The notes below the pieces were generated by a model that saw only the letters and a program-made list of their open reading frames with translations, was not told the DNA's origin and made no database searches. The translations under genes were made by a program, and so were the position numbers. From Burkholderiales bacterium (GTDB lineage: Bacteria > Pseudomonadota > Gammaproteobacteria > Burkholderiales > Burkholderiaceae_C), in NCBI GenBank assembly GCA_025352345.1, contig JANXTP010000084.1:1-35566 (forward strand): a stretch of 35,566 bases of DNA, written 5' to 3'. Each line of letters begins with the position of its first letter. The first letter of the stretch is position 1. This document shows positions 18,848 through 29,323 of the stretch, piece after piece.

Positions 18848-21127
18848 ATGAGTTCATCGGCGGTTGATCGACAACTCGGGGGGTGGCAGGACGCATCACG
18901 GGCTGCGGCCGCCCTGCGTTACTGGCTCGCTGGCCTGATCGTCGCGTTCGCTTGCACCTTGCCGGTGTCTGCCCAACCGGTGAAGACCGAGCATGTCACC
19001 GCCGAGCTGGTGGCCGAACGCAGTGCGGTGCAGCCCGGCCAGCCGCTGCGCATCGGGCTGCTTCTGCAGCACATCCCGCACTGGCACACCTACTGGCGCA
19101 ACCCCGGCGAGTCGGGCTTGCCCACCACGCTGAGCTGGACGCTGCCCGCCCGCAGTCAGGCCGGTGAGATCGACTGGCCGGCCCCGAAGCGGCTGCCGAT
19201 CGGCCCGCTGGTCAACTACGGTTACGAAGGCGAATTGCTGCTGCCGCTGACCTACACCCCGCCGGCCGATGCGCGGCCCAGCAGCACGCTCAGCCTGCAA
19301 GCCAAGGCGACCTGGCTGGTGTGCCGGGACGTCTGCATCCCCGAGAGCGCAACGCTGACGCTGCAACTGCCGGTCGTTGGTGCGAGCGCCTCAGCCGATG
19401 CCGTCACACCCGGCAGCGCCGAGCACACCGCGCTGTTCGAGCGTGCCCGCGGCGAGCAGTCGGCACCGCTCGCCGGTTGGGCGGTCGATGCGCAGCAGGC
19501 CGGGCGCGAGTTGCTGGTCACGTTCTCGAAGCCGCTCGGCCCCGCTGCCCCCCGGCCAGCGCTGCAGTTGTTTCCGTATGCCGAACAACTGATCGAGCCG
19601 GCGCGGCACGAGGTGTTTCGCACCGACAGCGGCTATGCAGTCAAGCTGCGCCTGGTCGACGGCGTGGCTGTTCCGGCGTCGCTGTCGGGCATCGCCGTGG
19701 CCCAAGGCGTCACGGCGCCGGGCGCCTCGACGGTCTGGGGCGGCACGCGGCGGTCGGCCGAGTTCGACACGCCGGTGCGGTCCGTCGCCGCGTTGGTGTG
19801 GCCGGAAGGCGCGAAGGCGCTGGCGGACACGGATGCAAGCGCAACGACACCCGAGACGCTCGGTGGTGGGGCCGACCTGGGCTGGGCCACGGCGCTGCTG
19901 CTCGCCTTCGTCGGTGGCATGGTGCTGAACCTGATGCCCTGCGTGTTCCCGGTGCTGTCGATAAAGCTGCTGAGCCTGGCCAGGCACGGTGGTGACGAGC
20001 AGCCGCCAACCGCCACGGCATTGCGCACGCATGCGCTGGCCTACAGCGCCGGCGTCTTGCTGAGTTTTCTGGCGCTGGCAGCGCTGCTCCTGGCCCTGCG
20101 CGCCGCCGGCAGTGCGATCGGCTGGGGCTTCCAGTTACAGGAGCCGGGCGTCGTGTTCGTGCTGGCGCTGCTGTTCTTTGCACTAGGCCTGAACCTGATG
20201 GGCGCCTTCGAGTTCGGCGGCCTGCTGCCCCAAGGCCTGGCCGCGTGGCGCGACCGGCGGCCGGCGGTCGATGCGCTGGCCTCGGGCGTGCTCGCGGTGG
20301 TGGCGGCCAGCCCGTGCACCGCACCCTTCATGGGCGCTGCGCTCGGCTATGCGATCACCCAGTCGCCAGCCGTCGGCCTAAGCGTGTTCGGCGCGCTCGG
20401 CCTCGGCATGGCGCTGCCCTATGCGCTGCTGGTGCTGACACCGGGCTGGCGCTCACGGCTGCCGCGACCGGGCACGTGGATGCTGCGGCTGAAGCAGGCG
20501 CTGGCCTTTCCGATGTTTCTGACCGTCATCTGGCTGGTCTGGGTGCTCGGTCAGCAAACGGGCATCGACGGCGCGGCGAAGGCGCTGATCGCGTTGGTGG
20601 TGATGGCGTTCGCGATCTGGGTCGCCGGCGCTCGCAGCAGCGTCGGCGCAGCCGGCGACGGCCGGCCGCTGGCGCGTCGCGCGATCGGGGGTCTGATGCT
20701 GGCCGGTGCACTGGCCTGGGGCTGGCCTGGTGCGGCCCTCACAGGCAGTGTTGCCGCCGCCCGCACCGCAGCGCCAGGGGCGCCTGATGCAGCCTGGGCG
20801 CCTTACGACGAGACGGTGATCGCCGAGCGGCTGGCCGCCGGCCAGCCGGTGTTCGTCGACTTCACCGCAGCGTGGTGCGTCAGCTGCCAGGTCAACAAGC
20901 GGCTGGTGCTGCACACCGATGCCACGATGCAGGCCTTCGCGCGCGCCAACGTGGCACTGATGCGCGCCGACTGGACGCAGCGCGACGCCCGCATCACCGA
21001 GGCACTGGCCCGCTTAGGCCGCAACGGCGTGCCGGTGTATGTGCTGCTGCGCCCGGGCCGCGAGCCGCTGCTGTTGCCCGAGATCCTGACCGCCAAATTG
21101 GTGCGCGACGCACTCGCGACACTGTGA
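18848..21127 (+). CDS. DsbD/ScsB-like thiol:disulfide interchange membrane protein with C-terminal thioredoxin domain
   Basis: WLVCRDVCIPES N-terminal domain, LNLMPCVFPVLSIKLLSLAR and VVAASPCTAPFMGAALGYA transmembrane cysteines, FVDFTAAWCVSCQVNKRLV. Confidence 0.88.
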   Translation: MSSSAVDRQLGGWQDASRAAAALRYWLAGLIVAFACTLPVSAQPVKTEHVTAELVAERSAVQPGQPLRIGLLLQHIPHWHTYWRNPGESGLPTTLSWTLPARSQAGEIDWPAPKRLPIGPLVNYGYEGELLLPLTYTPPADARPSSTLSLQAKATWLVCRDVCIPESATLTLQLPVVGASASADAVTPGSAEHTALFERARGEQSAPLAGWAVDAQQAGRELLVTFSKPLGPAAPRPALQLFPYAEQLIEPARHEVFRTDSGYAVKLRLVDGVAVPASLSGIAVAQGVTAPGASTVWGGTRRSAEFDTPVRSVAALVWPEGAKALADTDASATTPETLGGGADLGWATALLLAFVGGMVLNLMPCVFPVLSIKLLSLARHGGDEQPPTATALRTHALAYSAGVLLSFLALAALLLALRAAGSAIGWGFQLQEPGVVFVLALLFFALGLNLMGAFEFGGLLPQGLAAWRDRRPAVDALASGVLAVVAASPCTAPFMGAALGYAITQSPAVGLSVFGALGLGMALPYALLVLTPGWRSRLPRPGTWMLRLKQALAFPMFLTVIWLVWVLGQQTGIDGAAKALIALVVMAFAIWVAGARSSVGAAGDGRPLARRAIGGLMLAGALAWGWPGAALTGSVAAARTAAPGAPDAAWAPYDETVIAERLAAGQPVFVDFTAAWCVSCQVNKRLVLHTDATMQAFARANVALMRADWTQRDARITEALARLGRNGVPVYVLLRPGREPLLLPEILTAKLVRDALATL

Positions 21128-21162
21128 GTGTTGACCACGGCGCGGGAACCCCGCGCGCGCTG

Positions 21163-22134
21163 ATGCCGATGCGCGGCCTGCGGCGCAAGACCCTGGACGC
21201 CGTGCTGGCCGCGGTCTGCGTGATGACCCCGGCTGGCGGGTTTGCCGCCGACATCGCTGCGCCGATGTCGAAGATCGGTGATGCGGCCTCGGACGTCGCC
21301 GTTGACGCCTCCGGCCAATCGATCGATGTCGCCGCGCTGGCCGAGCGCCTGCGCCCAGCGCGCTATGTGCTGCTGGGCGAAATCCACGACGACGCCCTGC
21401 ATCACCGCCTGCGGGCTGCACTGCTCAGCGCACTGCTGGCCGATGGCCGACCGACCTGGGTGGTGTTCGAGCAGATCGACCACCAGCACAACGCGGCGGT
21501 CGCCGCGGCGCCGCGTGACACCGAGGCGGTCGTCAGCGCCGGGCATCTCGACAAAAAAGGCTGGGGGTGGCCGCTGCACCGGCCGCTGTTCGACGCGGCG
21601 CTGGCCGGTGGCGCGACCATCGTCGGCGGCAACCTGAGCCGTGCTGAGGCCAGCAGCGTGGTGCGGGGTGGCGTGGCGCAGGCGCCAGTGGAATTGCAGC
21701 GCTGGCTTGCTGGTCCCGATGCCGCCGGCGGCGCCGATGCCGCGCTGCCGTCGGCCTGGACAGCGGCACAGGACGCCGAACTGCGCTACCAGGTGGACGT
21801 CGGCCACTGCGGTGCGCTGCCGCCTGCGATGCTCGCGCCGATGGCCCTGGCGCAGCGCGCCCGTGATGCGGCGCTGGCGGCAGCGATGACCGCCGCACCG
21901 CCCGGCGTGCGGGTGATGCTGATCGCCGGCAACGGCCATGTGCGGCGCGACATCGGCGTGCCGCACTACCTGGCGGCGGTGCCCGCCAACGGCATCGTCA
22001 GCATCGCCTTCCTCGAACGTGCCAAAGATGGCGCGACGGTCGCCGACGGCCCCTATGACGAGGCCTGGTTCACGGTGCCGGTCGAACGGCCCGATCCGTG
22101 TGCCTCATTCCACGCGCCCGGCGTCGCCAGGTAG
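21163..22134 (+). CDS. ChaN-like haem-binding uptake-type protein (Cofac_haem_bdg family)
   Basis: RYVLLGEIHDDALHHRLRAALLSAL..., VVFEQIDHQHNAAV, VMLIAGNGHVRRDIGVPHYL; alternative GTG start at 21124 overlapping the dsbD-like stop. Confidence 0.75.
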   Translation: MPMRGLRRKTLDAVLAAVCVMTPAGGFAADIAAPMSKIGDAASDVAVDASGQSIDVAALAERLRPARYVLLGEIHDDALHHRLRAALLSALLADGRPTWVVFEQIDHQHNAAVAAAPRDTEAVVSAGHLDKKGWGWPLHRPLFDAALAGGATIVGGNLSRAEASSVVRGGVAQAPVELQRWLAGPDAAGGADAALPSAWTAAQDAELRYQVDVGHCGALPPAMLAPMALAQRARDAALAAAMTAAPPGVRVMLIAGNGHVRRDIGVPHYLAAVPANGIVSIAFLERAKDGATVADGPYDEAWFTVPVERPDPCASFHAPGVAR

Positions 22135-22190
22135 CCGGCGTCACAATGACAATGATCAAGACGTTGCCCCAGACCTCGGAGACCCTCCCG

Positions 22191-22244
22191 ATGCCCCAGT
22201 CCTGTGCCCAGTTGATCAAACAGATCGATGACCTCAGCGTCTGA
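22191..22244 (+). CDS. Candidate micro-ORF MPQSCAQLIKQIDDLSV (or from ATG 22146)
   Basis: GGAG ~9 nt upstream of ATG 22191, in-frame TGA 22242-22244, stop 7 nt before the next gene. Confidence 0.25.
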   Translation: MPQSCAQLIKQIDDLSV

Positions 22245-22251
22245 GCCCGCG

Positions 22252-22851
22252 ATGAGCGCTCCCCGTGTTCTGGTCATCGCCGGCAGCGCCCGCCGCGGGT
22301 CGCTGAATCAGCAACTGGCGGCGGTGGCCACACGCGAGATAGAACAGGCCGGTGCAGTGGTCACGCCCGTCGATCTGCGCGCGCTGGCGCTGCCCGTCTA
22401 CGACGCCGACATTGAGGCACGCGGCATGCCCGACGGCGCACGCACCTTGCGGCGACTGTTCGCCGAGCACGAGGCGCTGGTGCTGGTCTCGCCCGAGTAC
22501 AACGGGTTCCCGACCCCGTTGTTGATCAACGCGCTCGACTGGGCCTCGCGACCGGTGGCCGAAGACGGCTTGCCGTCGGGCCCCACCGCGATGAGCGGCA
22601 CGGTCGCCGGCCTGCTCAGCGCCTCGCCCGGCGCGTTCGGCGGCATGCGCAGCCTGCTGTTCACCCGCCAGTTCCTGCAGATGAACCTCGGCATGCTCAT
22701 CGTGCCCGAGCAGTTCGGCCTGGGATTGGCCGACAAGGCCTTTGACGCCGCTGGCGCGCTGGTCGACGCGAAAGCCCATGCCGCGGTGGTCAAGGTGGTG
22801 CAGTCGGTGTTGCGAACGGCGGCAGCGATGAAACCGTCGCCCGTGGTCTAG
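22252..22851 (+). CDS. NADPH-dependent FMN reductase family protein
   Basis: VLVIAGSARRGSLNQQLAAVA..., LVLVSPEYNGFPTPLLINALDW. Confidence 0.88.
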   Translation: MSAPRVLVIAGSARRGSLNQQLAAVATREIEQAGAVVTPVDLRALALPVYDADIEARGMPDGARTLRRLFAEHEALVLVSPEYNGFPTPLLINALDWASRPVAEDGLPSGPTAMSGTVAGLLSASPGAFGGMRSLLFTRQFLQMNLGMLIVPEQFGLGLADKAFDAAGALVDAKAHAAVVKVVQSVLRTAAAMKPSPVV

Positions 22852-22880
22852 CAAGGCCCAGGGCGCACGAGGCTGGATGC

Positions 22881-25139
22881 ATGAGCCTGCGCGCCCGCCT
22901 GCTGCTGATCCTGTCGCTGGCGCTGCTGCTGCCGGCCGGCCTGATGGGCTGGCGCTTCTACCAGGAACGTGCGGACGAGATCGATCAGGCACAGCGGCGT
23001 TTGTCGACCGTGGCCCGCCGCATCGGCGATGAGATCGACACCCGCATTCAGGGCACGGCGCAACTGCATTACGGTCTGTCGCGTGCCCGCGACCTCGACA
23101 CCACCGACCGCGCGGCGTGCTCTGAATTCCTGTCTGCGGTGCGCGAGGAGTATCCGCAGTACACCGGCATCCTGACGATCCGTCCCGACGGCGCGCTGTT
23201 CTGCGACTCGCTGCGCACCGGCCGGCAGCTCGACCTGCGCGACCGTGATTACTTCAAGCAGGCCTTGACGCTGCGCGGAGCCCTCGCGCTGCAGCCGACC
23301 TTCGGGCGACTGACCGGCATCTCGGTGCTGCAGATTGCCTACCCGGTGCACGATGGCGACGGCCCGCTGCAGTACGTGTTGCTGGCCTCGTTGAACCTGG
23401 ACAAGTTCGCCGCTGAACGTCAGCGGGAATTCCTCACGCCGCGCCCGCAGCTGCTGCTGGTGGATCGACAGGGTGGCGTGCTGGCCTGGGCCGGCGACGG
23501 CCCGAACCGACAGGCGCCCGGCACGCCGATCACCGACCGGGCATTGCTGCGCCTGGCGACGCAACCCAACGGCTCGGCCGTTGCCGAGACCGTCGACGCG
23601 CAAGGCCGGGTGCAGGTCTGGGCCACCGATGCGGCGCAGGTCGAGCGGTGCTCCGGCATCCATGTGCTGGTCGGGCTGCCGAAGGCCGACCTGGTGGCCG
23701 CGGCGAACCGCCGCCTGGTGCAGGACCTGAGCTTCCTCGGACTGATCGCGCTGCTGCTGTTTATCGCGATGTGGGTGCTCGCCGAGCTCGGTATTCGCCG
23801 ACCGGTGGGCCGCATCACCGAGGTGGCGCGCCAGCTGGGGGGTGGCCGGCTCGATGCCCGCATCCCCGGGCCCTACCCGCGCGGCGAGCTGGGCGGGCTG
23901 ATGGCGGTGCTCAACAGCACCGCCAACTCGCTGCAACGGCAGCGCGCCGACATCGAGCAGCTGGGCCAGCAGCTGCGCCAGTCGCAGAAGCTCGAAGCGA
24001 TCGGAACGCTGGCCGGCGGCATCGCGCACGATTTCAACAACATCCTCGGCGCCATCCTTGGCAACGTGGCGCTGGCCCGCGACGACCTCGCGGTCGATCA
24101 CCCGGCCGAGCGCAGTCTGGCGCAGATCGAAGTCGCCGCGTCGCGTGCACGCGATCTGGTGCAGCAGATCCTGGCTTTCAGCCGCCAGCAGCCGCCGGCA
24201 TTGGTTACGCTCTCGCTGCGCCCACTGGTGGAAGACGTCCTCGGCATGCTGCAGGTCGCGCTGCCGCCGGGCATCAGCTTGAACACCGAGCTGGCCGATT
24301 CCCCACTGCATGTGCGGGCTGATGCCACGCAGCTGCACCGTGTGCTGACGAACTTGTGCGCCAACGCATGGCAGTCGCTGCAGGGCCAATCCGGGCAGGT
24401 GACGGTGGGCTTGGCGCTGCTGTCGCCCGAAGGCGCAAAGGCAGCCGGCGTCGCCATCGGCGATCCATCGGTGCTGGCACCGATCGCTCACCTGTGGGTC
24501 CGCGACAGCGGCTGCGGGATCGACGAGGCCACCCGCCTGCGCATCTTCGAGCCGTTCTTCACGACCAAGCCGGCCGGCTCGGGCACCGGCCTGGGCCTGA
24601 GCGTGGTGCATGGCATCGTGCTTGGCCACGGTGGCGCGCTGACGGTGGACAGCCGGCCGGGTCTGGGCAGTACCTTCCATGTCTACCTGCCCACCGTCGC
24701 CGTCGATGCCTCGACGCCCCTCGCCGACGCGGTGACGCTGCATCCAGCCGCCTGGAGCGGCCAGGGTCAGCGGGTGCTCTATGTCGACGACGACGAGGTC
24801 ATGAAGGTGCTGGTCGAGCGGCTGCTGGCGCGCGCCGGCTACCGGCCGGTGTGTCACGGCAGCGTGCAGCAGGCGCTGGCGGCGGTGCGCGCTGATCCCG
24901 CGTCCTGGGACGTCGTCGTCACCGACTACAGCATGCCGGAGCTGTCGGGCGTCGAGCTCGCCCGCCAGCTGCTGGCCATCCGGCCCGACCTGCAGGTGAT
25001 CGTGATCTCCGGCTATGTGTCTGACGAGTTGCGGCTGGCCGCTCGCGCCAGTGGCGTGCGCGAGGTGATCCAGAAGCAGTACACGCTCGAAGAGCTGGGC
25101 CCGGCGATTCAGCGGGCGCTGGGGGCCGAGGCCCGCTGA
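22881..25139 (+). CDS. Hybrid sensor histidine kinase with periplasmic sensor, HAMP-like region and C-terminal receiver
   Basis: N-terminal TM, sensor, second [18 protein letters not shown]-box, DSGCGI / [13 protein letters not shown] ATPase boxes; [11 protein letters not shown]...[14 protein letters not shown] receiver. Confidence 0.92.
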   Translation: MSLRARLLLILSLALLLPAGLMGWRFYQERADEIDQAQRRLSTVARRIGDEIDTRIQGTAQLHYGLSRARDLDTTDRAACSEFLSAVREEYPQYTGILTIRPDGALFCDSLRTGRQLDLRDRDYFKQALTLRGALALQPTFGRLTGISVLQIAYPVHDGDGPLQYVLLASLNLDKFAAERQREFLTPRPQLLLVDRQGGVLAWAGDGPNRQAPGTPITDRALLRLATQPNGSAVAETVDAQGRVQVWATDAAQVERCSGIHVLVGLPKADLVAAANRRLVQDLSFLGLIALLLFIAMWVLAELGIRRPVGRITEVARQLGGGRLDARIPGPYPRGELGGLMAVLNSTANSLQRQRADIEQLGQQLRQSQKLEAIGTLAGGIAHDFNNILGAILGNVALARDDLAVDHPAERSLAQIEVAASRARDLVQQILAFSRQQPPALVTLSLRPLVEDVLGMLQVALPPGISLNTELADSPLHVRADATQLHRVLTNLCANAWQSLQGQSGQVTVGLALLSPEGAKAAGVAIGDPSVLAPIAHLWVRDSGCGIDEATRLRIFEPFFTTKPAGSGTGLGLSVVHGIVLGHGGALTVDSRPGLGSTFHVYLPTVAVDASTPLADAVTLHPAAWSGQGQRVLYVDDDEVMKVLVERLLARAGYRPVCHGSVQQALAAVRADPASWDVVVTDYSMPELSGVELARQLLAIRPDLQVIVISGYVSDELRLAARASGVREVIQKQYTLEELGPAIQRALGAEAR

Positions 25140-25151
25140 ATGCGGGCGCCG

Positions 25152-25766
25152 TCAGCCCGGTGCGGCGATGACCTCGCAGACCACCGCATCACCGGCTCGC
25201 AGCATCCCGTCGGCCTGCACCCGCGCCGTCAGCCCGCCGTGCCCGCGCATCGCGTTGTAGCCGCCGGCCCCGAGCAGTTCCTCCATCCGTGAGCACGGCT
25301 CGCACGGCCCGGTGATCTGCAGCACCACGTCGGCGCCGATGCGCAGCTGCAGGGCTTGATCCTTGAACAGGCTGCGCGCGGCCAGCAGGTTCAGCCCCGA
25401 GACCACCAGGTTGCGGCGCAGCCCGAGCGCATCGACCTCGGCCACCGCAGCCAGCGCTGCGATCACCGGCAGGTGCTCGGCCTGGATCAGCGTCACCTGC
25501 CGCTTGCTGCCACCGACCGGACCACCCGTGTTGACTTTGGCTCCTGCGCTGCGATCACCGTCCAGCCCGCGCCCGGCCAGCGCCACGGCCGAGGCCACCG
25601 ACACCGCCTGCACCCGCCGTGCCGGTCGCAACAGGATCGCGTCGAGCCGGCCGGCGCGCGGGAAACGGCAGGTCAGTGTCCGCAGCGTTGCGGCATCGGC
25701 GCTGTCAGCCACCGACAGCACCGTCAAGACAAATCCAGACGTTCTCAAGTGAGTTACAAATAACAA
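25152..25766 (-). CDS. MOSC domain protein
   Basis: [64 protein letters not shown]; true start uncertain. Confidence 0.83.
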   Translation of the reverse strand: MLFVTHLRTSGFVLTVLSVADSADAATLRTLTCRFPRAGRLDAILLRPARRVQAVSVASAVALAGRGLDGDRSAGAKVNTGGPVGGSKRQVTLIQAEHLPVIAALAAVAEVDALGLRRNLVVSGLNLLAARSLFKDQALQLRIGADVVLQITGPCEPCSRMEELLGAGGYNAMRGHGGLTARVQADGMLRAGDAVVCEVIAAPG

Positions 25767-25858
25767 GTGTCCTCATGGGTGGTATTTTCCGTCCCGGAGC
25801 CCGCCGTGTCGGCGCTGCTCTGGTCGGGATTGCTGGCGATGGGTCCTGTGATCGCACG

Positions 25859-25877
25859 TCGCCGAAAGGCGATCGCC
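25859..25877. repeat. TCGCC-gaaa-GGCGA hairpin overlapping GGCGATCGCC palindrome
   Basis: GNRA-type loop on 5-bp stem, in gap between two minus-strand genes. Confidence 0.35.
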
Positions 25878-25894
25878 CGAGGCTGAGCCGGGGT

Positions 25895-27502
25895 CTACGG
25901 GTTGCCGGCTCGCTTCTTCATCGAACCAATTTCGCTGCTCCAGAACACCGTGGTTGCCCGTGTGCGCTTGGCGCAGTAGAGGCCCGCATCGGCGCGATCC
26001 ATGAGCTCTTCCAGGTGCAGCTCATCGTCTCGATGGGCCACCATGACGCCGATGCTGCAACCGACGGCCAGGGCCTTGCCGTCCCGCTCGATGGGTGCTT
26101 CCAGTGCCGCGCGCAAGCGGTCGGTGAGCGCTGGCAGGCGGTCAGGGGCGACATCTTTCAGCAGCGCACAGAACTCATCGCCACCGAGCCGGGCCACGAT
26201 GTCGCCCGTGCGGAAAAAGTTGCGCAGTCGGGCGCCGATGACGCGCAACACATCGTCTCCGGCCGCGTGCCCCAGGGTGTCGTTGATCGGCTTGAACTTG
26301 TCGAGGTCTATCGACAGCAACGCAACTGGCTGGTCCTGAGCCCAGCAGGCCGACATCGCCGCGGCGGCCGCCGGCATGAACGCGCGCCGATTCGGCAGCC
26401 CGGTGAGCACATCGGTGTTGGCCGACGCGCTGATCGGGCGCACCAGCTTGTAAGCCAGCGCGCTGACCGCCAGCACCGACAGGATCAGCGACGCCAGGAT
26501 CCAGCCCTGCACCGCCGCCGCCGCATCGAGCAGCGCCGGCACCGCCTTGTTGTCGAGCTTGCCGATCCACAGCCACACGTCACCGTCCACCGACGAGGCC
26601 AGTGCCTTGACACGGATGAAGGAATAGGCGCCGCCACTCGACACCTGGATCAGGTCGGCCGGGATCGACGGGGCCGCGGCGATCGCGGTCTGTTGCCCGC
26701 CAGCGGCCGCGGACGTCGCTTCGCCATCGGCCAGCGCACCGCGCAGCTTCGCAAAGGTGCGCTGCGTGAGGTCCGCGCTCAAGGACGAGGCCAGCACGCG
26801 AGGCGGTTTGCCGGTGTCGGCGCCAGCGACGATCAACTCAAACCCAGTGAGCTTCGCGAGCCGCCGCGCTAAGCTGTCATCGATCGCCAGCGTGCCCCGC
26901 AGCGTGGCGATCGGCCGCGGCGCGAGGATGTCGGCGTTCCGGTAGGTGACCAGCTGCATGGCACCGGCGTCTCGCACCACGGTGAAGTCCAGCAGGTTCA
27001 CGGACACGCTCGGGGCCGCGTCCGCCGCGCTCGATGGCGCGCCCGCCCAGGGGTGTATCGAATACTGGATCCGTGTGCTGCGCGCCTGGTGGTTCTCCAG
27101 CATCGAATCGATGGTCGGCTGATCCCGAGTGGCCACCGCCTGCCGCAGGCCGTACTCCGAGGCCATCAGCTTGGTGCCGGCCGCCAGGCTTTCTTGTTCC
27201 TCGAAGACCTGGTTCTGCACCGTCAGGTACCCGCCCTGCAGGACATCGCGGATGGCAGCCAGCGTCAGGCCGTCGTGCCTGGACTTCAAGAACACCATCA
27301 GCCCGACCTGGATCGCGATCAGCGTCAGGGCCAGGCAGACCACCAGGCGACGCTCGTTCGTGAATGCGCTCGTGAGGCCGCGCAGCCTGCGCCACAGGCG
27401 CGGCTTCACCGACCGCAGCGACGCAGGCGCAGCCCCCGACGCCGCACGGAGGGCGGGCGACGACACGGACGACCCTTGGGTTTCGGCGTGACTGACCATC
27501 TC
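25895..27502 (-). CDS. Membrane-anchored diguanylate cyclase (periplasmic sensor + GGDEF)
   Basis: Two TM segments flanking a sensor region; DVLTGLPNRRAF, DLDKFKPINDTLGHAAGD, RTGD-IVARL-GGDEF. Confidence 0.9.
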   Translation of the reverse strand, partial: EMVSHAETQGSSVSSPALRAASGAAPASLRSVKPRLWRRLRGLTSAFTNERRLVVCLALTLIAIQVGLMVFLKSRHDGLTLAAIRDVLQGGYLTVQNQVFEEQESLAAGTKLMASEYGLRQAVATRDQPTIDSMLENHQARSTRIQYSIHPWAGAPSSAADAAPSVSVNLLDFTVVRDAGAMQLVTYRNADILAPRPIATLRGTLAIDDSLARRLAKLTGFELIVAGADTGKPPRVLASSLSADLTQRTFAKLRGALADGEATSAAAGGQQTAIAAAPSIPADLIQVSSGGAYSFIRVKALASSVDGDVWLWIGKLDNKAVPALLDAAAAVQGWILASLILSVLAVSALAYKLVRPISASANTDVLTGLPNRRAFMPAAAAAMSACWAQDQPVALLSIDLDKFKPINDTLGHAAGDDVLRVIGARLRNFFRTGDIVARLGGDEFCALLKDVAPDRLPALTDRLRAALEAPIERDGKALAVGCSIGVMVAHRDDELHLEELMDRADAGLYCAKRTRATTVFWSSEIGSMKKRAGNP

Positions 27503-27654
27503 GGAAAGATCGTCAGCAGCCGACCCTGACTTGAGCGCCGTGTGGGGTGCGTATTCCCTAGGGCCGTGCGCAGCGGGTTGGTCAGATGGCCCAGCGCAGG
27601 GCTTGAGGCGTGTCGTGATCGGCAGAGCCAACAGCTGGGGCACACGCGCTCAGA

Positions 27655-27969
27655 TCAATGCAGCTGATCAGGTCGGCGTGGTTTGCGAAACGACTTCGGT
27701 GTGTAGACGTTGCCGGTCCATTCACCTTCATCGTCTGCTGTCTTGCCGCCACGCGCGCGTCGGATGACGGCTTCGGCCTCGCTGCGGGCCAGGCGCCGCG
27801 ATGTGCGCCAGTGCCACAGCAGCAATGCGCCACGGCGCAGCGCCCAGCCCCACCGACGCACGGCCCGATCGAAGCGCTGCTGGCGCGCTGCGCCCAGGCA
27901 CAGCCGCACCCCTAGCACCGCGCAGACGACGAGGGTGAGGGCGGCAAGCAGCGTTTCGGCGAGGCTCAT
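27655..27969 (-). CDS. Small membrane protein, unknown function
   Basis: N-terminal TM (LAETLLAALTLVVCAVLGVRLCLGAA) followed by a basic tail. Confidence 0.5.
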   Translation of the reverse strand: MSLAETLLAALTLVVCAVLGVRLCLGAARQQRFDRAVRRWGWALRRGALLLWHWRTSRRLARSEAEAVIRRARGGKTADDEGEWTGNVYTPKSFRKPRRPDQLH

Positions 27970-28047
27970 GGGCCTTTATTTTGCGCGCGCCACGCGGGTC
28001 GAGTCACGCAGGAGGCCGGTAGGGCGCCCCCCGTGTCCGAGGTCCGC

Positions 28048-29316
28048 TCAGGCGTTGATCATCAGCCGCTGGCAGATGCGGTCCAGGCGCTGCGTGTCCT
28101 GGTCGTTCAGCAAGCCAGCGCGCAGCCGCACCGCGCGCTCGATGCGTCGCAGCCGGAAGCGCAGCTCGCCTTCGACCGCCTCGACCTCGGCCGCGTTGGG
28201 CGAGGCCACCGGATCGGCGTGCCACAAGCCGGTGGTGGTCAGGCCACGCCGCAGGCGGTTCAGCAGGTGCTCGGTCAAGGCCAGCGCCCCCTTCAGATCC
28301 TCGGACATCGCCTCGTGCAGCAGCGCTGCGGCGGCGTCGCTGGCGTCGTCCATCACGTGGGAGAGCTTCGTCAGGCGGGTCTTCAATTCATCGGCACGGC
28401 AATGCGCCACCGTGGGCGGCTGCTCGCGCGCCACCTGGGCAATCAGGCCAACGCAGCGCAGATCGAACTCACCGGGCACCACACGCAGCGCGATGCTGGC
28501 GCGTGACAGCGGCGCCTGCTCGTCGCCCAGCGCGGCCAGCGTCGATTCGGTGACGGCGAGCAGCCGGCCGAGTGGCGACACCTGGTCACCCTGCAGGCAG
28601 TGCGGGAAGCCCGAGCCGTCCATGCGCTCGTGGTGCTCGGCGATCGCACGGGCGATGTCCGCCGGGTAGTCGGTCAATTGCGTGATCAGCAGGCTGCCGA
28701 CGTGCGGGTGCACGACGAGATGCTGGTAGCTCAGGATGTCGAGCGTGCGCTCGGCATCCGCTTCGCCGAACTCCGGGCCGATGTACATCTCACCCAGGTC
28801 GTGCAGCAGGCCGCACAGCATGGCCGCGCGCAGATCTGCCACGGCACCACCCTGTGTCAGCATCAGCGCACCGTTCAAGGCCATGGCGTGGACCGCATGC
28901 TGGAAGCGGGCCGGGCTGCTGGCACGGGAGGCACTCAGCAGCAGCTGAGCGACCGAGTGAATCGGCAGCATGGCCGCTTCCCGCAGCAGCACGTCGGCAT
29001 GCGGGTGCAGCAGCGCGGCCAAGGGGATCGGCTCGTAGAGCAGCGCCTGGACCGCATCGGCCAAGGTGCGTGCGGTGACACCATCTTCGGCTTTCAGGCA
29101 GCTTTCCAGCGGCTCCTTCAGCTGACGGTCGAGCAGCTTGCGCCGCAGGGCCTGCGAGACCGGCTGGTCCTGCGCCCAGAGCTTGATGCCGGCGATGTCG
29201 AAGATGTCGCGCGCGGCGATGATTTTTTGCGTCTGGCAGGCGTCGAGGATCGTCGCCAGCGCGTGCGGATTGGCAGAGGAAAAGTCGGTGGCGATGGCCG
29301 CGGCGGGTTGGGTCAT
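28048..29316 (-). CDS. Divergent HD-GYP-like domain protein
   Basis: GLLHDLGEMYIGPEF, HPHVGSLLITQL, AIAEHHERMDGSGFPHCLQGDQVSPLGRLLAV; start at MTQPAAAIATDF with GGAG 5 nt upstream. Confidence 0.8.
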   Translation of the reverse strand: MTQPAAAIATDFSSANPHALATILDACQTQKIIAARDIFDIAGIKLWAQDQPVSQALRRKLLDRQLKEPLESCLKAEDGVTARTLADAVQALLYEPIPLAALLHPHADVLLREAAMLPIHSVAQLLLSASRASSPARFQHAVHAMALNGALMLTQGGAVADLRAAMLCGLLHDLGEMYIGPEFGEADAERTLDILSYQHLVVHPHVGSLLITQLTDYPADIARAIAEHHERMDGSGFPHCLQGDQVSPLGRLLAVTESTLAALGDEQAPLSRASIALRVVPGEFDLRCVGLIAQVAREQPPTVAHCRADELKTRLTKLSHVMDDASDAAAALLHEAMSEDLKGALALTEHLLNRLRRGLTTTGLWHADPVASPNAAEVEAVEGELRFRLRRIERAVRLRAGLLNDQDTQRLDRICQRLMINA

Positions 29317-29323
29317 GGCAACT

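Noticed and set aside
22848-24857. 669-aa minus-strand ORF opposite the hybrid kinase
   Set aside because: The kinase on the plus strand has unambiguous H-box, ATPase and receiver motifs
25868-25877. GGCGATCGCC (HIP1-like) palindrome
   Set aside because: No iterated copies noted in the window; not evidence of a HIP1-type repeat family
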